From the NCBI RefSeq assembly GCF_947387555.1, contig NZ_CANDNZ010000012.1, positions 1 to 64,000 of the forward strand: a DNA stretch of 64,000 bases. The letters run 5' to 3'. The position numbers and the translations under genes are program-made. This DNA comes from Thalassomonas sp. RHCl1. GTDB lineage: Bacteria; Pseudomonadota; Gammaproteobacteria; Enterobacterales; Alteromonadaceae. Below the pieces are notes generated by a model. That model ran no database searches and was not told the DNA's origin. It saw only the letters and a list, made by a program, of their open reading frames with translations. Below are positions 1 to 8,785 of this stretch, one piece after another (position 1 is the first letter of the stretch; each line of letters begins with the position of its first letter).

Positions 1-73
1 CATCCCTAAGGGGATTCGAACCCCTGTTACCGCCGTGAAAGGGCGGTGTCCTAGGCCTCTAGACGATAGGGAC
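1..73 (-). tRNA. tRNA-Glu (anticodon TTC), copy 1
   Basis: The reverse complement folds as a complete cloverleaf: acceptor GTCCCTA pairing with the 3' end, anticodon loop CTTTCAC giving TTC, and T-arm GGTTCGAATCC. The encoded CCA would lie just outside the window start, as it does in the second copy. It is the last tRNA of an Ala-Glu-Glu transcript read on the minus strand. Confidence 0.97.
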
Positions 74-110
74 ACAGCTATTCAATGCGTACTCGTTTCG
101 ATTTAAAAGT

Positions 111-186
111 TGGCATCCCTAAGGGGATTCGAACCCCTGTTACCGCCGTGAAAGGGCGGTGTCCTAGGCCTCTAGACGATAGGGAC
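111..186 (-). tRNA. tRNA-Glu (anticodon TTC), copy 2
   Basis: This copy is identical in its body to the tRNA-Glu at the window start, and its CCA end is encoded (tgg at 111-113 on the plus strand). The two copies sit 37 bp apart and share a few flanking bases, so they are a recent or homogenised tandem duplication. Confidence 0.97.
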
Positions 187-230
187 ACAGATGACACTTT
201 TAAATCTAAACACCTTATCAAAAGATAAGA

Positions 231-306
231 TGGTGGAGCTATGCGGGATCGAACCGCAGACCTCTTCGCTGCCAGCGAAGCGCTCTCCCAGCTGAGCTAT
301 AGCCCC
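231..306 (-). tRNA. tRNA-Ala (anticodon GGC)
   Basis: The reverse complement begins GGGGCTATAGCTCAGCTGGG and ends with encoded CCA. The anticodon stem CTTCG/CGAAG encloses the loop CTGGCAG, giving GGC. It is the first gene of the Ala-Glu-Glu operon, 45 bp before the next tRNA and directly downstream of a near-consensus promoter. Confidence 0.97.
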
Positions 307-996
307 GTTTTCTTGCTTAGCAAGTTGACCTACCTACTTGCTGAAAACGAGGCGCATTCTAAGCAGAGGCCTGCTTGGTGTCAACACTTATTTCAAAAAA
401 ACAGGGAAAAATATCAATCTTTTGGTTTGAGTGCTCAGTTAAGAAGCATCTTGATTATTTTTTGTATAATCAAGCGCTTATGTGTATGATTTTTATACTC
501 ACCCTTGCCGGGTTTGTCCTTTCTCCTTAGTAAAACCCGCTGTTTAAGGCCGCTTTTAACTCAGATGAAAATAAAACAAAGACAACCGCTATTAAAATAA
601 CAATACTAAGCTCTTCATTTTTAACTTCTTTACCCTTGTTATTACCCCCTACGCTTTATTGGCAGACAAATATCATAATAAGCACGCATGCATAACAATC
701 GATACCGCCCTGCCCCATAGCCGCAACTTCCTCAGTCTTTCCCCCTGAATATGGAAAAGCTCTTTTCAATATTAAGCGGCTATACTTTTACTACTTGTAG
801 ATATTTTTAAAACGCGTTAACCCGCCTTATCCCTGTTTAAGTAATAAAGCATCAGTTCATGGGTAAATTCTCGCCGTGTAATATGCTGTAATCCGATGTA
901 AGGGTTCTTTGCTTTATTTTTATAGCGGTTACAGGTAAGGTTGACTCTTATTTTTGACGGGTTAAACAACCTCATTGAGCACGTAACAACTATTAT
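307..996. other. 690-bp gene-free region between tRNA operon and yvcK
   Basis: Apart from the tRNA promoter at 356-384 I see no gene here. The sequence is AT-rich and all three frames on both strands are short. A weak inverted pair (GGGTTT ... AAACCC, about 509-539) and a TTGACT near 940 that could belong to a yvcK promoter are the only structures noticed. Confidence 0.6.
356..384 (-). promoter_or_regulatory. sigma-70 promoter of the tRNA operon
   Basis: On the minus strand there is a perfect -35 TTGACA (379-384), a 17-bp spacer and -10 TAGAAT (356-361). These are followed by a GC-rich discriminator (GCGCC), as is typical of stringently controlled stable-RNA promoters. The predicted start lies near 349, about 43 bp before tRNA-Ala. 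Confidence 0.85.
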
Positions 997-1914
997 ATGC
1001 AGCTAAACAAGCTAAATATTGTCGCCATCGGCGGAGGCCATGGATTAGGGCGGGTGTTATCGACACTTTCATTTATGAGGGATCAACTAACAGGTATAGT
1101 CGCCACCACAGACAACGGCGGCTCCACCGGGCGTTTAAGAAAACGCAGCAGTTCCATCGCCTGGGGCGATTTGCGCAACTGCCTGACCCAACTGGTAGAA
1201 CACGACTCTGTCGGCAACCAACTCTTTAACTATCGTTTTGACGGCCAGGATGAACTGGGCGGCCATAACCTGGGTAACCTGATTTTATACGGTCTCGACC
1301 AGGTGCAATCGCGCCCGTTAGACTCTATTAAACTGGTGCGTCGTCTGCTCAGGGTGAAAACCCAGGTATTTCCGATGTCGGAAACCCCGACAGATTTAAT
1401 GGCCTTTTACCCACAAAGACGCTGCCGTGTCGGCGAGCTCTCGGTGGACGAAATGCCGATCATGCCGAAAAACCTGATGCTGGCGCCTCTAGTGAAATCC
1501 CTGCCCCAGTGTATTGAAGCCATTGAAAATGCCGATTTGATCATTCTCGGTCCCGGCAGCTTCCTTACCAGCGTGATCCCGCCGCTGCTGGTACGTGATA
1601 TCGCCAATGCCCTGTGCAAAAGGCGCGGCCACAGTGTTTTTATCGAAAATATTGTCGCCGAGAAAAGCCCGGCGGCAGCCTTGTCTTTGCCGGAGAAGCT
1701 GGACTGGATAGAAACAAATGTCGGTTGTTTGCCGATAGATACCGTGATTTGCCAGGATAAGGAAGTATACTCTCCCCGGGTGAATATGATTTACCGGGAT
1801 CTGACCTGTGATGCCGTGCCCCATCATCACGATAAGGAAAAGCTGGTGGCGGCGTTAATGGAATGTGCCAGCCAGTTGCCGGAAACAACCCGGCTTAAAG
1901 CAGCTCAGAGGTAA
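997..1914 (+). CDS. yvcK: YvcK/YbhK-family protein (CofD-like fold)
   Basis: This 305-residue protein belongs to the gluconeogenesis-factor (YvcK/YbhK) branch of the CofD-like family. The nucleotide-sugar-binding signature is visible at the N-terminus: GGGHG at residues 12-16 and TTDNGGSTGRLR at 37-48. Members bind UDP-sugars and affect cell-wall and carbon metabolism in Bacillus; in Proteobacteria the role is poorly defined. The length is normal for the family. The ATG start has no clear ribosome-binding site (upstream gagcacgtaacaactatt), but it places the glycine motif at the usual distance. It is monocistronic and convergent with dcd, with a shared terminator in between. Confidence 0.9.
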   Translation: MQLNKLNIVAIGGGHGLGRVLSTLSFMRDQLTGIVATTDNGGSTGRLRKRSSSIAWGDLRNCLTQLVEHDSVGNQLFNYRFDGQDELGGHNLGNLILYGLDQVQSRPLDSIKLVRRLLRVKTQVFPMSETPTDLMAFYPQRRCRVGELSVDEMPIMPKNLMLAPLVKSLPQCIEAIENADLIILGPGSFLTSVIPPLLVRDIANALCKRRGHSVFIENIVAEKSPAAALSLPEKLDWIETNVGCLPIDTVICQDKEVYSPRVNMIYRDLTCDAVPHHHDKEKLVAALMECASQLPETTRLKAAQR

Positions 1915-1918
1915 ATCT

Positions 1919-2013
1919 GTCATGCCTGTTCATCCATGAACCCATGACATACATTACATCCTGAAATCGTCATTCCTGTTCATCCATGAACCCATGACAT
2001 ACATTACATCCTG
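1919..2013. repeat. two direct copies of a 45-bp intergenic repeat
   Basis: Positions 1919-1963 and 1969-2013 are the same 45-bp sequence with one mismatch, separated by 5 bp (50-bp period). Each unit contains a short inverted core, TTCAT-CC-ATGAA. The pair sits immediately after yvcK and before its terminator, outside any reading frame I can support. Confidence 0.85.
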
Positions 2014-2018
2014 TAAAT

Positions 2019-2049
2019 AAAAAGAGCCGGTCAAAGCCGGCTCTTTTTA
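2019..2049. terminator. bidirectional terminator between yvcK and dcd
   Basis: Stem AAAGAGCCGG (2021-2030) pairs with CCGGCTCTTT (2037-2046) around a 6-base loop. There is an A-run before and a T-run after, so it can stop transcription from both convergent genes. Confidence 0.9.
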
Positions 2050-2093
2050 TTTAGACATTTTATTTTGCCATCACCGGCTATTGTGCCGTTAAA

Positions 2094-2129
2094 GACTACT
2101 CAGCCGTTGAGGACTACTCAGCCGTTGAG
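2094..2129. repeat. 18-bp tandem duplication spanning the dcd stop codon
   Basis: Two head-to-tail copies of GACTACTCAGCCGTTGAG occupy 2094-2111 and 2112-2129. The unit contains the last codons and the stop of dcd, so a second in-frame copy of the C-terminal codons plus another TAG lies just beyond the functional stop. Confidence 0.9.
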
Positions 2130-2713
2130 GACTCATCCTGACTGATACGGCTGGCAACAGCGCCCATTTGTCCCTTGTACTTGGCATCGTTACGCTTATT
2201 ATAAGGGTGTAATGCTTTAGACGACATGGTTTCAAAGTTCAGCGCGGCAATCTTCATCTTAGGTCTTAATGCCAGCGGCAATTTACCGCTGTTATAAAAT
2301 TCTAGTACGATCTGTCCGGACCAGCCGGGATCGATACGGTGCGCAGTTACATGCACCATAAGACCTAAACGCGCCAAAGAAGAGCGGCCGTCTAACCAGC
2401 CGACAATATCATCGGGTAAAGTCACCGACTCATAGGTGACGGCAAGCGCCAGTTCGCCGGGATGAAGAAAGAAGGCTTCACCGTCGGGGATAAAGATTTC
2501 TTCACTCATCACCGAATTCATCGCCTTTTGCATTTCTTCTCTGGGCCCGCTTAAATCAATATAAGGCGCGGTATGATCCTGAAAAACGCGAAATTCATTG
2601 CCCAAACGAATATCGACACTGACCCCGGAAATCATGCTGGCACTTGGGGTCGGCGAAATTTGAATTTTACCGTCTTTAATATGTTGTTCTATGTCCTGAT
2701 CACTTAATCTCAT
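2114..2713 (-). CDS. dcd: dCTP deaminase
   Basis: This 199-residue protein converts dCTP to dUTP and ammonia, the first step of dTTP supply in Gammaproteobacteria. Conserved active-site positions match the E. coli numbering: S111 and R115 in GRSSLARLG, and catalytic Glu138 in [17 protein letters not shown]. The length and the C-terminal YKGQ motif are normal, up to the last residues DESSTAE, which derive from a tandem repeat. It is followed upstream (on its own strand) by apbC, 56 bp away, an arrangement that may allow co-transcription. It fits with the pyrimidine salvage genes later in the window but is housekeeping. Confidence 0.97.
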   Translation of the reverse strand: MRLSDQDIEQHIKDGKIQISPTPSASMISGVSVDIRLGNEFRVFQDHTAPYIDLSGPREEMQKAMNSVMSEEIFIPDGEAFFLHPGELALAVTYESVTLPDDIVGWLDGRSSLARLGLMVHVTAHRIDPGWSGQIVLEFYNSGKLPLALRPKMKIAALNFETMSSKALHPYNKRNDAKYKGQMGAVASRISQDESSTAE

Positions 2714-2769
2714 AAGGTCTTCTTCTTGGTTTAATCCCTATTTATACTTTAATACCCGAAGCCTGCCAG

Positions 2770-3879
2770 CTAAAGCGTGACGATTTCTGCGGTATTCGGG
2801 CTACGGCTGTCTAACTGATAAAATAACTGCGCCGCCATATTGCGGGCTATTTTACGGTAAAGCAGGGCAATTTCACCAGCGCTATTTTCTATTATCTCAG
2901 ATTTCCCCAAATCGGCATCTTGCCTGATGGCAATATCCAAAGGTAACTGACCCAATAACCGGGTTCTATAGCTGGTGGCAATATCGCCTCCCCCGCCCTG
3001 GCCGAACAGGTGGGATTTTTCGCCGCAATGCTCGCACAGGTGATAACTCATGTTCTCCACCACGCCAAGCACCGGCACCTGCACCTTATCAAACATCACT
3101 ATGCCCTTGGCGGCATCGGCTAAGGCAATATCCTGGGGCGTGGTCACCACCACAGCCGCCGCTACCGGTACTTTTTGCGCCAGGGTCAGCTGGATATCAC
3201 CCGTACCCGGCGGCATATCTATCAGTAAATAATCTAAATCAGACCAATCGGTTTCATTCAGCAGCTGGCTAAAGGCGGAGCTGGCCATGGGGCCGCGCCA
3301 TACGGTGGCTTCTTCATCCGGCACCAAAAAGCCGATAGACATGGCCTCTAAACCCTGTGCGTTAAGCGGGGTCATGAGTTTGCCGTCTTTGGAAGTGGGC
3401 TTTTCGTTTTTCAGCCCAAGCATAGTAGGAATGGAAGGGCCATAAATATCGGCATCCAATATCCCCACTTTCGCCCCTTCCGCCATCAGCGCATAGGCGA
3501 GATTGACCGTGGTCGTCGATTTCCCGACACCGCCTTTACCCGAGGCAACAGCGATAATATTACCGACATTGGCAATCTCATGGCTTCTTACCGGCCTCAC
3601 CTGCAATTGAACATCAAAAATAACCTCGGTCTGCAGCGCTTCACTGAGGTTATCCGCCACCTGGGCCAGTTCAAAGGTACAGGGAAATGGCACCGTCAGC
3701 GCCACGGTGATTTTTTTCCCCTTGCCGGGCAAGGAAATATTAAAGTCCGTGCACAGGGACAAAATGCCGTCTGGAAAAATGTCTGAGCGATACTCAGCCA
3801 AGCTATCCGCAATAAGTTGCTTGATCTCATCGCTGCTTAGCGCTGTTTCTGCTTTACTGGAAAAAAACTTACCGAACAA
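2770..3879 (-). CDS. apbC: iron-sulfur cluster carrier protein ApbC (Mrp family)
   Basis: This 369-residue P-loop ATPase carries Fe-S clusters to apoproteins in the cytoplasm. An N-terminal MIP18-like (DUF59) segment of about 95 residues precedes the deviant Walker A GKGGVGKS (114-121). The conserved CxxC is C282/C285 in MSYHLCEHCG. The start codon is TTG, supported by GGTGGG six bases upstream; no ATG offers a full N-terminal domain. It is divergent from metG across 181 bp, the same neighbourhood as mrp/metG in E. coli. Confidence 0.95.
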   Translation of the reverse strand: MFGKFFSSKAETALSSDEIKQLIADSLAEYRSDIFPDGILSLCTDFNISLPGKGKKITVALTVPFPCTFELAQVADNLSEALQTEVIFDVQLQVRPVRSHEIANVGNIIAVASGKGGVGKSTTTVNLAYALMAEGAKVGILDADIYGPSIPTMLGLKNEKPTSKDGKLMTPLNAQGLEAMSIGFLVPDEEATVWRGPMASSAFSQLLNETDWSDLDYLLIDMPPGTGDIQLTLAQKVPVAAAVVVTTPQDIALADAAKGIVMFDKVQVPVLGVVENMSYHLCEHCGEKSHLFGQGGGGDIATSYRTRLLGQLPLDIAIRQDADLGKSEIIENSAGEIALLYRKIARNMAAQLFYQLDSRSPNTAEIVTL

Positions 3880-4060
3880 TTTAACCCACCGAGAATAGGT
3901 TCTATTCAGCCTTATATCCTATGTAGGGGCAATACATTTAACCGTGATCACCACAGGCATAAGAAAGATTGAATAAAACGTAATAATTATTAATGAAAAT
4001 AGACCTTAAATTCTGTACCATTCCCCCCACGATTACCATCAAAATAATATTAACCTTTAT

Positions 4061-6124
4061 ATGTCAGTAGAAAAGACTATGGAACAGCCGTCAACATCAA
4101 CGCCGGCAAAGCGTAAAATACTTGCCACCTGTGCCCTGCCCTATGCCAATGGTTCTATTCATTTAGGCCACATGTTAGAGCATATCCAAACCGATATCTG
4201 GGTACGCTTCCAGCGAATGCGCGGCCATGAAGTCTATTTCGTTTGCGCCGACGATGCCCACGGCACGCCGATCATGCTTAAAGCCCAGGAGCTTGGCATG
4301 ACCCCGGAAGAGATGATTGCCGGTGTGCGTGAAGAGCATATGGCGGATTTTAACGATTTCTATATCAGCTTTGACAATTATCATTCCACCCATTGCGACG
4401 AAAACCGCGAGTTGTCGGAAGAGATATATAACCGCCTGCACGCCAAAGGCCATATTAAAACCAAAGTGATCTCCCAGTTGTACGATCCGGAAAAAGGCAT
4501 GTTCCTGCCGGACCGTTTCGTGAAGGGCACCTGCCCGACCTGTAAAAGCGAAGATCAAAACGGCGACAGCTGCGACAGCTGCGGCGCTACCTATTCGCCG
4601 ACAGAGGTGATCAACCCGCGCTCTGTGGTTTCTGGTGCGACGCCGGTATTAAAAGATTCCGAGCACTACTTCTTCGACCTGCCGGCTTTTGGTGAAATGC
4701 TCAACGACTGGACCCGCAGCGGCTCGTTGCAGGACGAAATGGCCAACAAACTTGGCGAGTGGTTCGAGCAAGGCTTGCAGCAATGGGACATCAGCCGCGA
4801 TGCCCCTTATTTCGGCTTTGAGATCCCCAATGCCCCGGGCAAGTACTTCTATGTCTGGTTAGACGCCCCTATCGGTTATATGGGCAGCTTTAAAAACCTG
4901 TGTGACAAGGCCGGTATCGACTTTGATACCTACTGGAAAAAAGACTCGGATGCCGAGCTTTACCACTTTATCGGTAAAGACATCATCTATTTCCACAGCC
5001 TGTTCTGGCCGGCTATGTTAGAAGGCGCCGGTTACCGCAAGCCGACTTCGGTTTACGCCCACGGTTTTGTTACCGTAAACGGCGCGAAAATGTCTAAATC
5101 CAAAGGTACCTTTATTAAAGGCCGTACCTATTTAGAGCATTTAAACCCGGAATACCTGCGTTATTATTATGCCGCCAAGCTCACCAGCCGTATCGATGAT
5201 CTGGATTTAAACCTGGAAGACTTTGCCCAGCGGGTAAATTCAGATTTAGTCGGCAAGGTGGTTAACATCGCATCCCGTTGCGCCAGCTTTATTACCAAGC
5301 GCTTTGACGGCATGTTATCCACCAACATCGACAATCAGGCACTGGCAGACGAAGTGATGGCCGCCGGCGACAGTATCGCAGCCCATTATGAAGGGCGTGA
5401 TTTTGGCCGGGCAATGCGTGAAATCATGGCGCTTGCCGATAAGGTCAACGAATATATTGCCGTAAAAGAGCCGTGGCAGCTGGTGAAAGATGAAAGCAAG
5501 CAGCAGGAAGTACAGGATATCTGCTCGCTGGGCATCAATATGTTCCGTACCCTGATGACCTATCTTAAGCCGGTACTGCCTAAGCTGGCCGAAAGCACCG
5601 AAGCTTTCCTGAACGACACCCTTGTCTGGGAAGGCCATAAAACCCTATTAACAGATCATAAAATCAACAAGTTCAAAGCCTTATTGCAACGAGTTGATAT
5701 GGATAAAGTAAACGCCATGACAGAAGCATCAAAAGAAAGTTTAACCGTTGAGACTAAAGCGCCGCTAACCGGCCCGTTAGCCGACGATCCGATTAGCGAA
5801 GAAATCCAGTTTGACGATTTTGCCAAAATCGATTTACGTGTCGCGAAAATCGTCAAAGCCGAGCATGTCGAAAAAGCCGATAAATTATTACGCCTTGAAC
5901 TGGACTTAGGCGGCGAAACCCGCCAGGTATTTGCCGGTATCAAGTCTGCCTACCAGCCGGAAGATCTTGAAGGTAAGATGACGGTCATGGTGGCCAACCT
6001 GGCACCGCGTAAAATGCGTTTTGGCATGTCCGAAGGCATGGTGTTGGCCGCCGGCCCCGGCGGTAAAGATTTATGGATCTTAAATCCGGAAGAAGGCGCC
6101 CAGCCGGGTATGCGGGTGAAATAA
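4061..6124 (+). CDS. metG: methionine-tRNA ligase
   Basis: This class I aminoacyl-tRNA synthetase of 687 residues charges tRNA-Met. The HIGH-type signature HLGH is at 34-37 and KMSKS at 343-347. A knuckle with four cysteines (158, 161, 171, 174) binds zinc. The C-terminal 110 residues form the EMAP/Trbp-like tRNA-binding and dimerisation domain ([20 protein letters not shown]). There is a second possible ATG at 4079; neither has a strong ribosome-binding site. It ends at a strong intrinsic terminator. Confidence 0.98.
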   Translation: MSVEKTMEQPSTSTPAKRKILATCALPYANGSIHLGHMLEHIQTDIWVRFQRMRGHEVYFVCADDAHGTPIMLKAQELGMTPEEMIAGVREEHMADFNDFYISFDNYHSTHCDENRELSEEIYNRLHAKGHIKTKVISQLYDPEKGMFLPDRFVKGTCPTCKSEDQNGDSCDSCGATYSPTEVINPRSVVSGATPVLKDSEHYFFDLPAFGEMLNDWTRSGSLQDEMANKLGEWFEQGLQQWDISRDAPYFGFEIPNAPGKYFYVWLDAPIGYMGSFKNLCDKAGIDFDTYWKKDSDAELYHFIGKDIIYFHSLFWPAMLEGAGYRKPTSVYAHGFVTVNGAKMSKSKGTFIKGRTYLEHLNPEYLRYYYAAKLTSRIDDLDLNLEDFAQRVNSDLVGKVVNIASRCASFITKRFDGMLSTNIDNQALADEVMAAGDSIAAHYEGRDFGRAMREIMALADKVNEYIAVKEPWQLVKDESKQQEVQDICSLGINMFRTLMTYLKPVLPKLAESTEAFLNDTLVWEGHKTLLTDHKINKFKALLQRVDMDKVNAMTEASKESLTVETKAPLTGPLADDPISEEIQFDDFAKIDLRVAKIVKAEHVEKADKLLRLELDLGGETRQVFAGIKSAYQPEDLEGKMTVMVANLAPRKMRFGMSEGMVLAAGPGGKDLWILNPEEGAQPGMRVK

Positions 6125-6148
6125 CCCCAGAACCCTTTAAAAACTCTC

Positions 6149-6174
6149 AGGCGAGCTTAGGCTCGCCTTTTTTA
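6149..6174. terminator. intrinsic terminator after metG
   Basis: Perfect 8-bp stem AGGCGAGC/GCTCGCCT with loop TTAG, followed by six T residues. It separates metG from the convergent regulator gene. Confidence 0.92.
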
Positions 6175-6186
6175 TTTCATATTGCT

Positions 6187-6819
6187 TTAGCCAAAACCAT
6201 TTTTTACCGCATAAATCGCGGCCTGAGTCCTGTCGCTTAACTCCAGCTTCGCCAGCAGGTTACTGACATGTACTTTGACGGTTTTTAAACTGATGAAAAG
6301 CTCATCGGCTATCTCCTGATTGCGCAATCCCTGCCCCAAAAGCGCCAGAATTTCTACTTCCCGCCGGGTCAATGCCTCCCCTTTGTGTTTTTTTGTCAGC
6401 CCAACCGCCAGCTTTGCTGCTACTTCAGCTTGAATATAGTGCTCACCGCCGGCAACTTTACGCACCGCAGCGACCAGTTCATCACCGTCTATATCTTTGA
6501 GCATAAACCCTAAGGCACCAGAGGCAATCGCCTGATTAACTTTAAGCTCGCCGGAAAAGCTGGTCAGTATCGCCACCCGGGTAGTTAATCCCCTGCTTTG
6601 AATCTTATTCAGGGTTTCCAGACCACCTCCCCCGGGCATGCTTAAGTCCAGTAAAGCAACATCCGGAGCATATTTTTCAATTAACTCGAATGCCAGGCGA
6701 CCATTGTCGGCCTGAGCAACGATGGCGATATCATCTTCCAGCTCCAACAGGCGGGCTATGCCCTGGCGTACCACATGGTGATCATCGGCTATCACTACAC
6801 TTATTTGCTTATCAGGCAT
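6187..6819 (-). CDS. NarL/LuxR-family response regulator
   Basis: This 210-residue protein has an N-terminal receiver domain with acidic pocket D12/D13, phospho-acceptor D58 (VALLDLSMPGGGG) and a switch lysine in MLKD. A C-terminal LuxR-type helix-turn-helix follows (LTRREVEILALLGQG ... IADELFISLKTVKVHVSNL). It is the last gene of a three-gene operon: its ATG overlaps the end of the kinase gene by 8 bp, so translation is coupled and the kinase is almost certainly its partner. The output genes are not evident from the sequence. Confidence 0.93.
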   Translation of the reverse strand: MPDKQISVVIADDHHVVRQGIARLLELEDDIAIVAQADNGRLAFELIEKYAPDVALLDLSMPGGGGLETLNKIQSRGLTTRVAILTSFSGELKVNQAIASGALGFMLKDIDGDELVAAVRKVAGGEHYIQAEVAAKLAVGLTKKHKGEALTRREVEILALLGQGLRNQEIADELFISLKTVKVHVSNLLAKLELSDRTQAAIYAVKNGFG

Positions 6820-8785
6820 TTAATATTTCCTTTGTTGACTGGCTCAGGAGTGTTTTCCCGCTCATGGCCAGCTGCCAGTTCAAATTAATCTCGCTGCCCT
6901 GGTTTTGGACACTGACGATGGACAGCCCGGCATTAATGTCACTGGCACGCTCTTTCATCATGATTAACCCCAGCGAGCTGTCATGGCATTGTCCGGGCTC
7001 AAAACCTATACCATTATCTTTGATCGTCAGGCTCAATAAATTATCCTTGATGCTCAAGGTTAAATTTACTTCTGTAGCGCCTGCATGTTTGACTATATTG
7101 TTAAAGGCTTCCTGGGCAACCCGGTAAAAAGTAAGCCTGACATTATCCGGCAACACAGGCTGCGCTGTAATAGCGCTCGAAAGAGTAAAATGCTTTCTTT
7201 TTTCAATACGTTTAACCAAGCGGGCCAACAAAGTCGGCAGATCGTAGCTGGCAGACAAATCCGGCCTGAGTCCGCTCAGTACGGCGCGCATTTCAGACAA
7301 GGCCGACTGGGTCAGAGCGCCCAATTCATCCAGGTATCGACGCGCCAGTTCCGGATCTTTGTGCCATAACTTACCCGAAGTTTTCGCCATCAGGTTGACT
7401 GAAAACAGGGTTTGGCTGACTTCATCATGTAAATCCCGGGCAAGCTGTTGCCGCTCTTTCAGGGCTATTTGCGATTTATCGCGGATAAAACGCTCCCTGG
7501 TAGCCACAGCCAGCGAAACCTGGTGATTTAAAGCCGATAACGTAGAGAAATCAACTTCCTCTTCTATCTGGTCAATATCGGGGACATAGACCTCTACCAG
7601 CGCCAATAAGCGGCCATTTTCGGTTAATGGCAGCAAAAGAAAGTCATCGCAAATATATTCACACAAGCTAGATGCTTGTGCCGCGCTTGCCGCCCGGAGA
7701 CAATGAAATTGCCGGTAATATTCCCCGGCATGCTCCGTTAGTCTGTCAAACAATCGGGTGCAGAGATCACTTGCTGCTTTGATATCGGGCAGCTCGTCAG
7801 TATAAAGTACAACCGCCACTTCCCTGCCCGGAAACAGTTTTTGATATTGCTGCACGATCAACGGGTAAAAGTTAGCGGCATACAACCGGGTCATCAGAGT
7901 TTCACCCGCCAGAGCCACCAGCTCCAGCTGCCTTATTTGGCTAACGGATGCCAACAGGCGTGCTCCGGATTCACTTTTCGATCGTGACAAACCTTCCTGC
8001 ATATGATTGACGGAAAGCATTAGGGTCGCAAGCTCATCTTTGCCCGAAGACGGTAACCGGACACTGAAATCTCCCCGGGAAATCCTCCTGGTGACACCCA
8101 ACAATTTATCGATAGGGATCAGTAAACTCTGGCTGACCTTGATGCCCGCCAGGGCACTGAAGAAAATCATCAAGCTCGCCAGCAAGGCGGCAATATAGAA
8201 GGCAGCTCTTTCTTTACTCCTGGCAAGTTCGGCATGCACACTCGCTTCATTCTCCAGAGTCGCCGTTAATGTTTTAATCACCGACAGAATATCCGCCTTA
8301 TATGTTTTACTTTTCTTCTCCCACAAAAATAAGGCGCTGCTGGGGAAACCATGACTGAGCAAATTAAAATATTGCCGGGTTTCCCCGATAAATAAATCAT
8401 GCCCGGCAACCAGATGCTGCAGCTGCCGGCGGATATCCGGGCTTAACTCTCTGGCAGATATGGCCGCCACGCTATGCTCGAACTGCCCCAGCACCCGGGA
8501 ATATTGTTCCAGATAAAGCGGATCTTGGCCAATAAGATAGGCACGTATCAGTTCATTTTCTTCGCTAAAAGCCACATGTAGCTGATGTATCTGCTTGTGC
8601 AGCTGGTGATCTTGCCGGGCCACAACCACATAATGCTGATGCACCCGGCTGACAAAATATAAACTGGACAAGGCGATCAGTAACGACAGCAACACCGACA
8701 GCATAAAGCCGTAGCGGATCCGGGCCCGGATAGACAGCCGGTGATCTAAAAAACGGTTAATCCCCCCCATTGAGCCCTTCAACAT
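6812..8785 (-). CDS. NarX-type sensor histidine kinase with periplasmic helical domain
   Basis: The 657-residue inner-membrane kinase has TM1 at about 25-46, a periplasmic, mostly helical region (47-193, CHASE3/four-helix type), TM2 at 194-215 and a HAMP linker to about 268. A GAF-like or unassigned region (about 285-430) follows, then a HisKA_3 dimerisation domain with H453 in ARDLHDEVSQ and a C-terminal HATPase with DNGIGFEPG. The start overlaps the end of the solute-binding protein gene by 29 bp and its end overlaps the regulator, so all three are made together. The signal could reach the kinase through the binding protein rather than directly; that is inference from gene order. Confidence 0.92.
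   Translation of the reverse strand: MLKGSMGGINRFLDHRLSIRARIRYGFMLSVLLSLLIALSSLYFVSRVHQHYVVVARQDHQLHKQIHQLHVAFSEENELIRAYLIGQDPLYLEQYSRVLGQFEHSVAAISARELSPDIRRQLQHLVAGHDLFIGETRQYFNLLSHGFPSSALFLWEKKSKTYKADILSVIKTLTATLENEASVHAELARSKERAAFYIAALLASLMIFFSALAGIKVSQSLLIPIDKLLGVTRRISRGDFSVRLPSSGKDELATLMLSVNHMQEGLSRSKSESGARLLASVSQIRQLELVALAGETLMTRLYAANFYPLIVQQYQKLFPGREVAVVLYTDELPDIKAASDLCTRLFDRLTEHAGEYYRQFHCLRAASAAQASSLCEYICDDFLLLPLTENGRLLALVEVYVPDIDQIEEEVDFSTLSALNHQVSLAVATRERFIRDKSQIALKERQQLARDLHDEVSQTLFSVNLMAKTSGKLWHKDPELARRYLDELGALTQSALSEMRAVLSGLRPDLSASYDLPTLLARLVKRIEKRKHFTLSSAITAQPVLPDNVRLTFYRVAQEAFNNIVKHAGATEVNLTLSIKDNLLSLTIKDNGIGFEPGQCHDSSLGLIMMKERASDINAGLSIVSVQNQGSEINLNWQLAMSGKTLLSQSTKEILNA

Noticed and set aside
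241-489. 82-residue plus-strand frame at the tRNA operon
   Set aside because: It runs through tRNA-Ala and its promoter in antisense; the tRNA and promoter explain the sequence.
1919-2013. CRISPR array
   Set aside because: There are only two repeat units with a 5-bp spacer and no cas genes.
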